NCBI GenBank assembly: GCA_041559015.1 | Contig: JBFFED010000004.1 | Span: 1 to 64,000, forward strand | Origin: COMBO-56-21 sp041559015 | GTDB taxonomy: Archaea; Thermoplasmatota; Thermoplasmata; UBA10834 | Reading direction: 5' to 3' | DNA: 64,000 nt | Shown here: positions 1 to 8,698 of the stretch, one piece after another | How the letters are laid out: each line of letters opens with the position of its first letter | How positions within the stretch are numbered: position 1 is the stretch's first letter | The notes under the pieces: generated by a model | Seen by the model: only the letters and a program-made list of their open reading frames with translations | What the model was told of the DNA's origin: nothing | Database searches by the model: none | Made by a program: the position numbers and the translations under genes

Positions 1-1
1 A

Positions 2-424
2 GAGTATCTCAAGGGGCTGATGGACGAAGGGAAGCTGACATTTCCCAAGAGGGATACCACGATCCCGGTGACTTACCATGACTCGTGCAGGCTCGGAATA
101 CACATGGAAGTCATAGACGCTCCAAGAGAGCTTCTTGAGGCCGCAGGCATGCAAGTTCTGGAGATGGAGAACACGAAGAACAGATCTTACTGCTGCGGAA
201 ACTGTGCTTGGACGAATTGCTCATCGACCACGATGAGAATTCAACTTGAGAGGATGAAGCAAGCAAGGCGCACTGGAGCTAGCTGCCTCCTCACATCGGA
301 TCCGAAGTGTCAGATCCACCTTTCCTGCGCGACAGCCGGGGATCTGCCCATCGACAGAGATCTGGTGGACATACCTGTGAAGGACATCGCGATAGCACTT
401 GCAGAGCTGCTGCCGAAGACATAG
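2..424 (+). CDS. Fe-S oxidoreductase, C-terminal CCG domain (partial)
   Basis: The frame is open from the window edge, so the N-terminal part is missing and 140 residues are visible. It carries one cysteine-rich CCG domain (PF02754 type): a Cys in HDSCRLG, the CCG of YCCGNCAWTNC, and a Cys in DPKCQIHLSC. In the last motif the usual CxxC pair is reduced to one Cys preceded by Asp-Pro, as in GlcF/GlpC/LutA-type proteins. Family members pass electrons from FAD-linked dehydrogenases such as lactate, glycolate or glycerol-3-phosphate dehydrogenase, or act as HdrB/HdrD subunits. Substrate and partner cannot be told without the upstream sequence. Confidence 0.85.
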   Translation, partial: EYLKGLMDEGKLTFPKRDTTIPVTYHDSCRLGIHMEVIDAPRELLEAAGMQVLEMENTKNRSYCCGNCAWTNCSSTTMRIQLERMKQARRTGASCLLTSDPKCQIHLSCATAGDLPIDRDLVDIPVKDIAIALAELLPKT

Positions 425-769
425 GTGGAACACCAATCCAGAGTATTCCGTAAGGCGGCCAGTGTTTCTGGATGGCCACACGCGTATCAGTCCACGGATT
501 TGCCCAGGCTGCGCTTACTGCCCTCTTGTCTCCTCTCAGCCATAACTACGGGAGATGCTCATGCAGGTCCATCGGCCCCGGTCCAACCAAGCAAGTCATC
601 AAGGAAGACGAACAGCCGTTCAAGCCGTAACCATCCCGCTGATTGCATCCAGGAAACGAACATCTGGATACTGTGGGGGACAAATCCCGGCAGCCGCACA
701 TTATCTCCACGAGAAAAGGAGAGATTGTGACAAAAAGAACGTGGGGTTTTCTGGCTCTGATCATCCTAC
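425..769. other. Intergenic stretch with no convincing gene
   Basis: This 345-nt gap lies between the Fe-S oxidoreductase and the convergent secreted-protein gene. Short frames exist on both strands. They have no ribosome site, no recognisable family and a composition unlike neighbouring genes. I see no tRNA-like fold and no repeat. Confidence 0.6.
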
Positions 770-1438
770 CTAGAGCTCAGGCGTAGACCATGGGATATTC
801 CACCACACCTGACCCGGACAGGCATCCGGATCGGTCGTGTCAAACCACCACTGCGCCGTTGTTCCCACCGGTCCATCCCAAACGTGGACGCATGGGAGCC
901 ACCAGAAGGCCTCGAGGCCTCCAATCGAGGCTGCCGAGAACTGCACCTCGAATCTCGAACCCTGGACGGTGAACGGCAGGATCTCAAGGACATTCCCTGT
1001 TATCTTCTCACCCTCTATCAGCACGGCGTAGTATTCGAGTCCGTCGTAGTTCAAGGCGACCGTGAACAGTGACGGTGTGGGATTGTAGATGTAGTGCCAG
1101 GGTTCTGCATCAATCCACATGGTGTATGCCACGTGCTTGAGACCAGAGGGTAGTGCGAGCCCTTCATCCGGCAGTGCGGCCGCAAGCTCCATTCCGAATG
1201 TGAATGTCTGCCCATTCAGCGAGAGCGAATAGGACAACGCATCGAAGTAACCCGCTTTCACGAACAATGTGTTCTCATTCCATCGGACCGTCACATCGCA
1301 GGTTTCAGGATCGTAGCCCTTGCCTAGGTCGCCTAGCCTATCAGGGACCACGACAGCCGCAGGTCCAGCCGAAACTGGCTGAACGAGCATGATTACGACC
1401 ATCAATGACGTCGCAATTGGCAGTAGTGCTTTCTTCAT
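770..1438 (-). CDS. Secreted protein of unknown function
   Basis: This is a 222-residue protein beginning MKKALLPIATSLMVV. The start is fixed by a strong GGAGGTGA site four bases upstream; the frame could be read 13 residues longer but without a site. It has a basic start, a hydrophobic segment (about residues 4-22) and an Ala-Gly cleavage region, which together look like a Sec signal peptide. The mature part is rich in Trp, Tyr and Gly and looks like a beta-sandwich. Two Cys near the C-terminus could form a disulphide. I do not recognise the family. It is isolated from its neighbours. Confidence 0.7.
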   Translation of the reverse strand: MKKALLPIATSLMVVIMLVQPVSAGPAAVVVPDRLGDLGKGYDPETCDVTVRWNENTLFVKAGYFDALSYSLSLNGQTFTFGMELAAALPDEGLALPSGLKHVAYTMWIDAEPWHYIYNPTPSLFTVALNYDGLEYYAVLIEGEKITGNVLEILPFTVQGSRFEVQFSAASIGGLEAFWWLPCVHVWDGPVGTTAQWWFDTTDPDACPGQVWWNIPWSTPEL

Positions 1439-1681
1439 TCCTTCACCTCCTCCCCGAACCACCGAGGGGTTCTTCATGCCTCAGTCAAGAGCGCTTGCTG
1501 AGGACAGTAGATAGGTTAGCGCCAACCACATTCATATCTATGCGTCAACGTGACCGATACTGGGCCGCCACCGAGTAGCATGCCACAGTACAGTTCTAGT
1601 CCGGTTATGATTGACAAACAGGATTCCTTCGGCGGGTGGGAGATGGCTCTGTCCTTCGCTCCCGAACAGGCTGTTCTTGAC

Positions 1682-2656
1682 TCAGCCCGGACGAGGACCA
1701 AGCGCCTCGGCAGGCCTCGACTTGTGCGCCTGTTCTGAGGGCAGTTCGTTCCGCCATGTCGAGTAGATGCGCTGGAAGTAGGTGAAATTGAACATAGATG
1801 ATGCGACATCCTCGTCTTCGCCAATCACTTCAATGATCTTCCGTATCTCCGGCATCTTGTTGGACCAGAACACCAACATGAGGAAGCCGGGGAGGTTGGC
1901 GTATGTCCTGAAGTACGCTTCCCTGAACGGATGTTTCAGGAGGAGTCTCTTCGCAACCTTCACTTTGTCGGAACCCTCCTTCACGTTGATGTGTCCTACC
2001 ACGCAGGAGTCGCCGAACAGATAGGCGTCTGTGAACACGTGCAACTCCAAAGAGCCTTCTGAGATCATATCGTCCAAGTGCTTCCTCACGGTCTTGGGTG
2101 TGGCTCCCACCAGCTCTGCGATATCCGCTACCGGCTTACGGACATCGTCCTTAATCGAGGAAATGATCCTGAGATCCAGTGGAGAGAGTTTCTTGTAGTG
2201 CGACTTCCTCTCCACGACCCCGTCCACAGAGTAGTCGGACCACAGACCGTCATCCAAGCAGAAGATCCCCACAACGGGCTCTAGCATCTCTGCTACCTTC
2301 TTGACGAACTCCGCGAAGCCATCGAGCTCTCCTATGTTCCTCAGCTCACCGACAACGTAGACATAGTTGCCCCCAGCGAACACAACACGGCGGGTGCGCT
2401 CATTCGCCCCGAGCCTTCTCAGCGTGTTCTCGCCAGGCGAGGTCCTGACTCTGCCGAAGACCACAACTGGAACTGCGGATAGATAAGGATATGATATGCC
2501 GGCGGTCATGTGTTGAATCACGCCAATCCTCTTCATCTCTCCAATCCGACGGTAAACCGCTTGCTTGGACAATCCAAGCTTATCCGCGAGATCCTGAAGA
2601 TGGGTTCTTGGGGAGGCGATGATGAGCTTCAACAACTCCCTATCAGTATCATCCAT
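1682..2656 (-). CDS. Lrp/AsnC-type regulator with two HTH domains
   Basis: The 324-residue protein starts at MDDTDRELLKLI, where the Lrp fold begins. An 86-residue upstream extension is possible but is low-complexity and unlikely. Residues 1-50 form an Lrp-type winged helix (QDLADKLGLSKQAVYRRI). A second HTH lies near residues 145-195 (VADIAELVGATPKTVRKH). The segments between and after are likely ligand or dimer domains. Tandem-HTH Lrp proteins are an archaeal subtype. It is transcribed away from the acetyltransferase gene and may control that gene or itself. The effector is unknown. Confidence 0.8.
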   Translation of the reverse strand: MDDTDRELLKLIIASPRTHLQDLADKLGLSKQAVYRRIGEMKRIGVIQHMTAGISYPYLSAVPVVVFGRVRTSPGENTLRRLGANERTRRVVFAGGNYVYVVGELRNIGELDGFAEFVKKVAEMLEPVVGIFCLDDGLWSDYSVDGVVERKSHYKKLSPLDLRIISSIKDDVRKPVADIAELVGATPKTVRKHLDDMISEGSLELHVFTDAYLFGDSCVVGHINVKEGSDKVKVAKRLLLKHPFREAYFRTYANLPGFLMLVFWSNKMPEIRKIIEVIGEDEDVASSMFNFTYFQRIYSTWRNELPSEQAHKSRPAEALGPRPG

Positions 2657-2838
2657 TTCCTTCGGAGTGCTCACGGAATGAGAGATATTGAAGTTTTCTC
2701 TTGAGGACCGGCTTTCACGCTGGCCTTCGATGCCGCAAGACGAAGGGAACACGGTGGCAGGCGTTTGAGTTCTGCTGAATGGCGGTCGCGGAGCATGCAA
2801 AGGGGTTATACCCCAGATTCTACATGATTGGCACAGAG

Positions 2839-3804
2839 ATGATGAAGGACGTTCACTTCGAGCACCCGAGAGAAGATGACCTTGCCAGAATGACCAGAAT
2901 CTACAATGACTCAAGAGTAGACTTGCCGTCTCACAGGATTCTCAAACCAGAGGAGATCAAAGCATACACCTTCCTTGACAATGATTTCGATCCGAAGGGC
3001 GCGTGGTTGGCCTATTCTGACGGGGAGGCGGTCGCCTATGCTGACGGGTTTGTCGACAAGAAGAGACTTGAGTACGGGAAGAGAGACGCATACATCGATC
3101 TGGAGATGATGAGATCTCACAGACACACTGGAATCGAAGAGGCGCTCGTTTCCAGAGTGCTGAAATATCTGAGCGGACGTGAAATCGAAGGTGCCCTGGC
3201 TCAGTATCACGAATTCGATATCTGGAGGAAGAACCTGCTGGATGATGCTGGATTCGGTGAGATTCGCAGGTACTACGAGATGGTGAGAAGAGGAAGCGGC
3301 GACTCCGTCACGCCAACCTTTCCTCATGGGATCCGAGTGGATCGCACGCTCGTCGGACAGTCGTCTTATGATGTCTTCTCCAGAATTGCCGACATCCGCA
3401 ATGAATCGTTTGTTGACCATTTTAACTACGCCCCTGTTCCTGCCGAGCGGTTCAGGAATTTTCTGGAATCCGGAGATACGATATTCTCAGTCACCTTCGT
3501 GGAGGATGCACTGAAAACTGTCGGCTTCGTTCTCAATGAAGACAGGCCTCCACGAGAAGGCGATACCAAAGAGAGAGAAGGGTGGGTATGCATACTGGGA
3601 GTCATCATGTCGCACAGGAGGCAAGGGATTGGGCGGGCGCTCCTGATGGATAGTGTGAACTGGTTAACCGAGCGGGGTGCGAGGACGATTCGACTGTTGG
3701 TGGATGCAGAGAACGACAAAGCCCTCGGAATCTACAAATCAGCAGGTTTCGAAACAGAATCCGTTGAGGTCTTGATGAGGAAGAACCTGATTGCCGGTGC
3801 GTAG
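2839..3804 (+). CDS. Tandem GNAT-family N-acetyltransferase
   Basis: The 321-residue protein has two GNAT folds. The C-terminal one has a clear acetyl-CoA motif A (RRQGIGRALL) and the motif B segment ALGIYKSAGFE. The N-terminal copy is degenerate. The architecture resembles mycothiol-synthase-like double GNATs, but the substrate is unknown. Start choice: a weak TATA-like GTTATACC at 2805-2812 lies 30 nt before ATG 2839, so a leaderless start there fits the local pattern. ATG 2779 and ATG 2824 are alternatives. The gene is divergent from the Lrp regulator. Confidence 0.78.
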   Translation: MMKDVHFEHPREDDLARMTRIYNDSRVDLPSHRILKPEEIKAYTFLDNDFDPKGAWLAYSDGEAVAYADGFVDKKRLEYGKRDAYIDLEMMRSHRHTGIEEALVSRVLKYLSGREIEGALAQYHEFDIWRKNLLDDAGFGEIRRYYEMVRRGSGDSVTPTFPHGIRVDRTLVGQSSYDVFSRIADIRNESFVDHFNYAPVPAERFRNFLESGDTIFSVTFVEDALKTVGFVLNEDRPPREGDTKEREGWVCILGVIMSHRRQGIGRALLMDSVNWLTERGARTIRLLVDAENDKALGIYKSAGFETESVEVLMRKNLIAGA

Positions 3805-3846
3805 GTTCTGAACAAGAAAGCTAGACTGGAGATTCGATCGGCCCGG

Positions 3847-3879
3847 CAATCCCCCTTCGCTTCGAGATGAGGGGGATTG
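3847..3879. repeat. 10-bp inverted repeat between convergent genes
   Basis: CAATCCCCCT at 3847-3856 pairs perfectly with AGGGGGATTG at 3870-3879 around a 13-nt loop. It sits between the ends of the acetyltransferase gene and the deacylase gene. A hairpin at the 3' end of either transcript is likely. No long T-tract follows. Confidence 0.7.
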
Positions 3880-3977
3880 GACATAGCTTGCATCAGGCGA
3901 ATGGCCTGGCAGCCGCACAACACATCTCCCGCCACATCTTGCCGACGGGTGGTGCATACTGCCGTCCCCAGGAGAAG

Positions 3978-5780
3978 TCAATGTCTGAGGACCATTCCAG
4001 GCCGCTCCTGGGTGAACCCCCCATTCTCGTAGACGATCCTCCCGTTCACAATAACCGTTCGTATGCCTGAAGGAGGCCTCGCTGGCTCGATAAAGTTGCC
4101 GGTCTCGCTTATCGAGTCCTTGTCGAATAACACGAGGTCCGCAAATGAGCCTTTCCGAAGGACTCCTCTGTCAGGAATGCCCAACCTCTCTGCGACCAGC
4201 GAGGTTGCCTTTCTGATTGCCTCCTCAATGGTCATTGTACGCTTCTCGTTCACCAAGAGCCTCAGGTAGTGCGGGAACATGCCGTATGCAGTTGGCGGGG
4301 GTGAGTTGCACAGGCTCTTCGGTGCCTCCGGCCCATGCACCTCGGCGTCGCTGCATGGCATGGCAAGTCTATGGGAAAGGAACACGGTATTGGCTGTCTC
4401 GGTCCCTCTCTCGTCGCGGAACTGAACCCATATCGTCTCTGGATCCTCGAGCAGAATGTCTAAGAGCACACTCACCGGGTCCCGTCCTAATCTTGCAGAA
4501 ATCTCACCGACGACCATCCCCTCGTACTCCCTATTCGAGCATCGCAGCACCCTGAATGAGTTCATCCAGTATGGGTCAGCCATCGTGTGTATCATCTGAA
4601 GCTTGAGCCTGCCCTTTCTGTACCCATCAAAGACCGCCTCTCTGAATTCCGTGGATTGCAGCCTCTGCATGAGCTCGTCCCCAGCTACTCCTCCGAGCCA
4701 TTCCTCGAACTCGTCCCTCAACAAGGCCCCTGTGGATATGCAGTCGGCCGAGGCGACGACATCGAATGCGATGTCGACCCCCTCCTTTATCGCGTCATCG
4801 ATGATGTCCAACGTTGCCTCGGCCATCGCCTCCTCCAGGTATTCGGGATGAGGTTGTGTGATTCTGAAAACGTTGGACAAATGGGCGATTTGCAGTCTCA
4901 CTCCCGATCTCCGCGCCACCTCGATTGCCTCGAGCAGCCCTCGATACCTCCCGACCCAGACATCGTCTATTGGCCCGTGGAAGATGCCGTATCCGGTCTC
5001 GGCCATGTCTGCAGAGGGCCATTGACTCTGAGTGTGCCTCGTGTGTGGCGAGTAACATCCATTGTGCTCCCGAGCGATTTGAGCGAGCTCCACGAGTTCA
5101 TCGAAGGATGCATATTCCCCCGGGCCGGGGTCAGTTATCGATGACACGCCAAGTGCGCCATTCTCCATCGCCTCCGCCGCCAGCACCTTCATCTCTTCGA
5201 TTTCGAGCTTCTCGGCCTGGCGCTTGAAGTCGTCGCCCATAACGGCGATGCGCAGAGTATTGTGACCAACATACGAGGCGAAGTTGACAGCAATGCCCGC
5301 TGACTCCACCTTGTGGAGGAACTCCCCAAAAGACCTCCAGTCAATAGGGAAACCCATCTTCTCCCTGATTGCATCCCCATACTCGTCCAAGGACAGAGTC
5401 GTTGGATAGGTATCGCCCCCGGGTCTGACGTCATGCCACCACTCCCAAGCATTCACCATTGTCGCAGAACAACAGTGCCCGATCGGCGCCATGGACTCGC
5501 CACAATGCCCTGCAACGATCGTCGTCACTCCCTGCATCAAGAAATTCGCCGCGAGAGGGTTTCTGAGAATAGCGGAGTCTCCGTGTGTGTGCGGATCTAT
5601 GAACCCCGGAGCTGCGACGAATCCTTTGCCATCGAGTTCTTCGCGGGAGTCGTTCTTGATGACACCGACAGCTGCTATTCTGTCACCCAGGATGGCGATG
5701 TCTGCAGTGAACGGAGGCAGTCCAGTTCCATCGACGATAAGCGAGTCTCGAATGACCTTATCGTACTCCGTGGACACCAT
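3978..5780 (-). CDS. N-acyl-D-amino-acid deacylase family amidohydrolase
   Basis: This is a 600-residue metal-dependent amidohydrolase. The N-terminus has VDGTGLPPF and the metal motif GFIDPHTHGD. The motif AGHCGES holds the Cys ligand typical of D-aminoacylases, and IAHLSN plus VVASAD follow the TIM-barrel pattern. The C-terminal strand FADLVLFD is also typical of the family. The protein is somewhat longer than most members (about 480-550). The family frees D-amino acids from N-acyl-D-amino acids and related amides, but exact substrates vary. No signal peptide is seen, so it is probably cytoplasmic. It is divergent from the BKACE gene. Confidence 0.85.
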   Translation of the reverse strand: MVSTEYDKVIRDSLIVDGTGLPPFTADIAILGDRIAAVGVIKNDSREELDGKGFVAAPGFIDPHTHGDSAILRNPLAANFLMQGVTTIVAGHCGESMAPIGHCCSATMVNAWEWWHDVRPGGDTYPTTLSLDEYGDAIREKMGFPIDWRSFGEFLHKVESAGIAVNFASYVGHNTLRIAVMGDDFKRQAEKLEIEEMKVLAAEAMENGALGVSSITDPGPGEYASFDELVELAQIAREHNGCYSPHTRHTQSQWPSADMAETGYGIFHGPIDDVWVGRYRGLLEAIEVARRSGVRLQIAHLSNVFRITQPHPEYLEEAMAEATLDIIDDAIKEGVDIAFDVVASADCISTGALLRDEFEEWLGGVAGDELMQRLQSTEFREAVFDGYRKGRLKLQMIHTMADPYWMNSFRVLRCSNREYEGMVVGEISARLGRDPVSVLLDILLEDPETIWVQFRDERGTETANTVFLSHRLAMPCSDAEVHGPEAPKSLCNSPPPTAYGMFPHYLRLLVNEKRTMTIEEAIRKATSLVAERLGIPDRGVLRKGSFADLVLFDKDSISETGNFIEPARPPSGIRTVIVNGRIVYENGGFTQERPGMVLRH

Positions 5781-5873
5781 CCGTCCTTTCCCCCTGGCTC
5801 GAGGACAAGCCTTATCTCCAAATAAACCCTACTCCGCCCGCTGCGACGGGGCCTGTCGCGGAAGGTGGTTGAG

Positions 5874-6824
5874 ATGGGCAGAGGTGAGTTCGAAGGGCTT
5901 TCATGGGCCAAGATGGTAGAGAGACAGAAGAAGAACCTGACGATGGACAAGCCTCTGTTCATCACGGTATGCCCGACGGGCTGTCTGTTCTCGAGGAAGC
6001 AGAATCCGAATCAGCCCTACACCCCGGAGGAAATCTCCAAGGAGGCGATTGAGTCTTATGAGCAAGGGGCCTGTCTCGCCCACCTCCACACGAGGGATGA
6101 GACAGGGGATTCTCTCACCAATACGGATGTCCTCACGTCAACGATCCGTCCAATACTGGAGAGATGTCCCGACATGATCATCCAGCCGAGCGCGGCGGAG
6201 GGGTATCACCCGGAGTCTGGCGATTACAGCTACGAGACCATGAAACCGATGGTCGAAGCGCTCCATGGAATCGACAAGAGATACATGCAGTCAACGATAT
6301 TCACGCCGATATCGTATTACATCGACGGATCAATCTGTCTCGCGACTCCTGAGAACGCGGTGAAGACCGTCGAATTCCTGCAGTCACACGGTATCAAGCC
6401 GGAATTCATGGCTCATGACGGCGAAGGCATCATGAATGTGAGGGACTGGCTCATCGAACCGGGTATCTTGAGGAAGCCGCCCATGATCTCGCTTGGCCCC
6501 GGCATGCACAACTCGGTGGAGACGTACCCTGACCCGTGGGGCATGCTCTACCTCCTGAGCCTGATGAAACTGGTTCCGGAGGGTTGTGTCACTGGAGTCA
6601 GCATTGGGGGGAGGAACTGGCTCCCGATGACGACTCTAGCCATCATGCTGGGAGCAGATTTCGTACGCGTGGGGATGGAAGATCAGCTGTGGCTGTATCC
6701 ACACAAAGATGAGAAGATGTCCAGCAACGCCAACGCTGTCAGGAAGATCGCCACGATCGCGAAGGAGCTCGGCAGGGACATCGGCACTCCAGAGCAGGCG
6801 CGAAGCCTGCTACGGATGGAGTAG
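5874..6824 (+). CDS. BKACE family beta-keto acid cleavage enzyme (DUF849)
   Basis: The 316-residue protein matches the DUF849/BKACE family, whose founding member cleaves 3-keto-5-aminohexanoate with acetyl-CoA in lysine fermentation. The metal motif HLHTRD is present, as are FMAHDGEG and the C-terminal segment ADFVRVGMED. Start: GGTGG at 5864-5868 lies five bases before ATG 5874, and a GTG at 5865 is possible. The family accepts many beta-keto acids, so lysine as source is only a guess. It is followed 50 nt later by the Gfo/Idh gene on the same strand, which suggests one transcript. Confidence 0.88.
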   Translation: MGRGEFEGLSWAKMVERQKKNLTMDKPLFITVCPTGCLFSRKQNPNQPYTPEEISKEAIESYEQGACLAHLHTRDETGDSLTNTDVLTSTIRPILERCPDMIIQPSAAEGYHPESGDYSYETMKPMVEALHGIDKRYMQSTIFTPISYYIDGSICLATPENAVKTVEFLQSHGIKPEFMAHDGEGIMNVRDWLIEPGILRKPPMISLGPGMHNSVETYPDPWGMLYLLSLMKLVPEGCVTGVSIGGRNWLPMTTLAIMLGADFVRVGMEDQLWLYPHKDEKMSSNANAVRKIATIAKELGRDIGTPEQARSLLRME

Positions 6825-6875
6825 TCGTTGCCGTTCAGGCACATCGACCCAATTCGTGGCTCGTAGGAGGCTGAT

Positions 6876-7973
6876 CTGATCACGAAGCTGAGAGTGGGGG
6901 TAATAGGCCTGGGCCATGTAGCTCAGGTATGTCATCTTCCGGGGATTGCACAATCTGGGCTCGTAGAGGTTGTGGCGGGCTCCGAGCTGCGCGAGAACCT
7001 GCTCAGGGAGGTATCTGCGAAGTGGAACCTGAGTGCGTATCGCGACTACGATGAGATGCTGGAGCAGGAGGAGCTGGACATCGTCTGCGTGCTCACTGGA
7101 CCTCGACACTCCACTGAGGTGGCATGCAAGGTGGCCGATGCGGGAGTGAATGTCCTCATAGAGAAGCCCATGGCCCTTACTCTGGTCGAGGCCGAAAGAA
7201 CGGCCAGTCGATGCCGCGAGAACGACGTGAAGCTGTTCTACGGAGAATCATTCAGATTCTTCCCGACTTTGCGCAAGGCCAAGGAGATTGTGGACTCGGG
7301 CCAACTGGGGAGGCTGCAGCTCCTCCTCGAGACCGTTGTTGGCGGCAAAGGGGCGATAGGGTTCGAGGAGTATGGAATCTACCCGAAAGGCGCTCCTGGC
7401 TCAGGACCGATGGGGCTGACGGACCATGGCATACACCTCGTGGACATCTTCAGATGGCTCACCCGGCAAGATATGGCCTGGGTGTTCGGGCGAGGAAACA
7501 GGTCGGGCTCCCCTCCCCTAACTGAATTCATGACGATGGGAACGGAGGAGGGAGCGGTAGCCCAGTTCGTGGGCAGCGAGGCAACGGTGCCGTCCGACCT
7601 GCCAGGAGAAGGCATACACAGCCTCGGCCCGTACGATGGGGGCGGGCCAGCCTGGGACCCCAACCCCATCAGCTTCCGGATACATGGCACAGAAGGTGCC
7701 CTGAGAGCATTCCCGTACGCAAACAAACTGTTCCAGTTCTCCGTTGATGGGCATTGGGAGGTTGAGGTGATGAATCGTCCTCACCCGGGTCAGTTCGGGC
7801 TCCAAATCGACTCCTTCGCGAAGAGCGTGATCGAGGACTCGGTGCCTGAAGTGACGGCCGATGACGGCATCATGGCCCTCAAGGTGATACTCAAAGCCTA
7901 TGACAGCTTCGAGCGTTTTGACATGGAACGAAGCTTGACTGAGGGATGCTTGTCGACCGATAGACAGAACTGA
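6876..7973 (+). CDS. Gfo/Idh/MocA-family NAD(P)-dependent oxidoreductase
   Basis: It has an N-terminal Rossmann fold (RVGVIGLGHVAQ), the family motif EKPMALT, and an (alpha/beta) C-terminal domain with a possible catalytic His in TDHGIHLVD. Family members oxidise or reduce sugars, inositols, amino-sugars and similar hydroxyls. The substrate here is unknown. Start: AGGAGG at 6865-6870 sits five bases before CTG 6876, which would give a full first beta strand (MITKLRVGVIG). The first conventional start, GTG 6894, would remove that strand and lies 23 nt from the site. It probably shares a transcript with BKACE. Confidence 0.8.
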   Translation: MITKLRVGVIGLGHVAQVCHLPGIAQSGLVEVVAGSELRENLLREVSAKWNLSAYRDYDEMLEQEELDIVCVLTGPRHSTEVACKVADAGVNVLIEKPMALTLVEAERTASRCRENDVKLFYGESFRFFPTLRKAKEIVDSGQLGRLQLLLETVVGGKGAIGFEEYGIYPKGAPGSGPMGLTDHGIHLVDIFRWLTRQDMAWVFGRGNRSGSPPLTEFMTMGTEEGAVAQFVGSEATVPSDLPGEGIHSLGPYDGGGPAWDPNPISFRIHGTEGALRAFPYANKLFQFSVDGHWEVEVMNRPHPGQFGLQIDSFAKSVIEDSVPEVTADDGIMALKVILKAYDSFERFDMERSLTEGCLSTDRQN

Positions 7974-8039
7974 ATTCACACAGGAAAGACAGGTCGTGAA
8001 CACCGTCGCTCAAGTGCGAAAAGACTGAGAGGAGATACT

Positions 8040-8090
8040 ATGTCAAGAATCGGTGGGTTCGTCCTGAGGGGGGAGCGCGAATGGCGATGA
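8040..8090 (+). CDS. Possible 16-codon leader peptide
   Basis: ATG 8040 is preceded by GAGGAGAT with good spacing and opens a 16-residue frame (MSRIGGFVLRGEREWR). The frame ends at a TGA that overlaps the first codons of the methyltransferase-like gene in another frame. This could be a translated leader that couples ribosomes to the next start. It could also be chance. Confidence 0.3.
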   Translation: MSRIGGFVLRGEREWR

Positions 8091-8563
8091 GTCGGAATGC
8101 CAAGGATAACATCCTGATGACCATACTAGGATTTGCGTTCTTCCTGAATATCCTCATGCTAAACAATTTCCTGATCACAATTGATCCGATGTTTGAAGAG
8201 CTGATCATCCTCGGATGGGGGCTTCTCGGAGTCGGCGCATTGCTGGTCGTTGCCTCCGTGTTTACACTCATGAGAAAGGGGACCGACAACCTCGTCGAAG
8301 GTGGAGTCAACAGCATCGTTCGGCACCTGATGTACGTGGGAGGAATGGTGATGTTCATCTCTCATGTCTTCTTCGGCGAGAACCTTCCGATGGCTTTCAG
8401 CAGTGTTCTGGCTGCGTACTGCTGCTACTTGCTCATCCAGTCGGAGGACCAGCAGATCACCGAGAAATTCGGCGATCAGTACAGACTATACGCACGGAAG
8501 GTGCCAAAGATGAACTTCGTGGTTGGCATAGGACGCAGGCTCCACTCGAAGGCGGGTTCGTAG
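8081..8563 (+). CDS. Integral membrane protein, isoprenylcysteine methyltransferase-like
   Basis: This 160-residue protein has about four membrane segments. Its C-terminal pattern, small loops followed by EDQQITEKFGDQYRLYARKVPK, resembles the ICMT/PEMT superfamily, where E-x-x-F-G-x-x-Y-x-x-Y is typical. Those enzymes methylate lipids or prenyl-cysteines using SAM. The start ATG has a GGGGGGAG site six bases upstream. It stands alone between the Gfo/Idh gene and the convergent protease gene. Activity is inferred only from the C-terminal motif. Confidence 0.72.
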   Translation: MAMSRNAKDNILMTILGFAFFLNILMLNNFLITIDPMFEELIILGWGLLGVGALLVVASVFTLMRKGTDNLVEGGVNSIVRHLMYVGGMVMFISHVFFGENLPMAFSSVLAAYCCYLLIQSEDQQITEKFGDQYRLYARKVPKMNFVVGIGRRLHSKAGS

Positions 8564-8698
8564 AAGAGCGCGCGCACTCCGACTACTGGCTCCGCACTCT
8601 GAAGGTGTCACCGTGGACTCCGCCCTCAGCTGTCCCGCCTCAGAATTCCTCCGAGACAGGAAGGATTCATCCCAGGATATGTGCGCGGGCGTGTCTTC

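Noticed and set aside
425..730. Possible 101-residue protein after the Fe-S oxidoreductase
   Set aside because: It begins at the base after the stop with GTG, has no ribosome site, and reads as low-complexity Ser/Arg/Pro without a fold.
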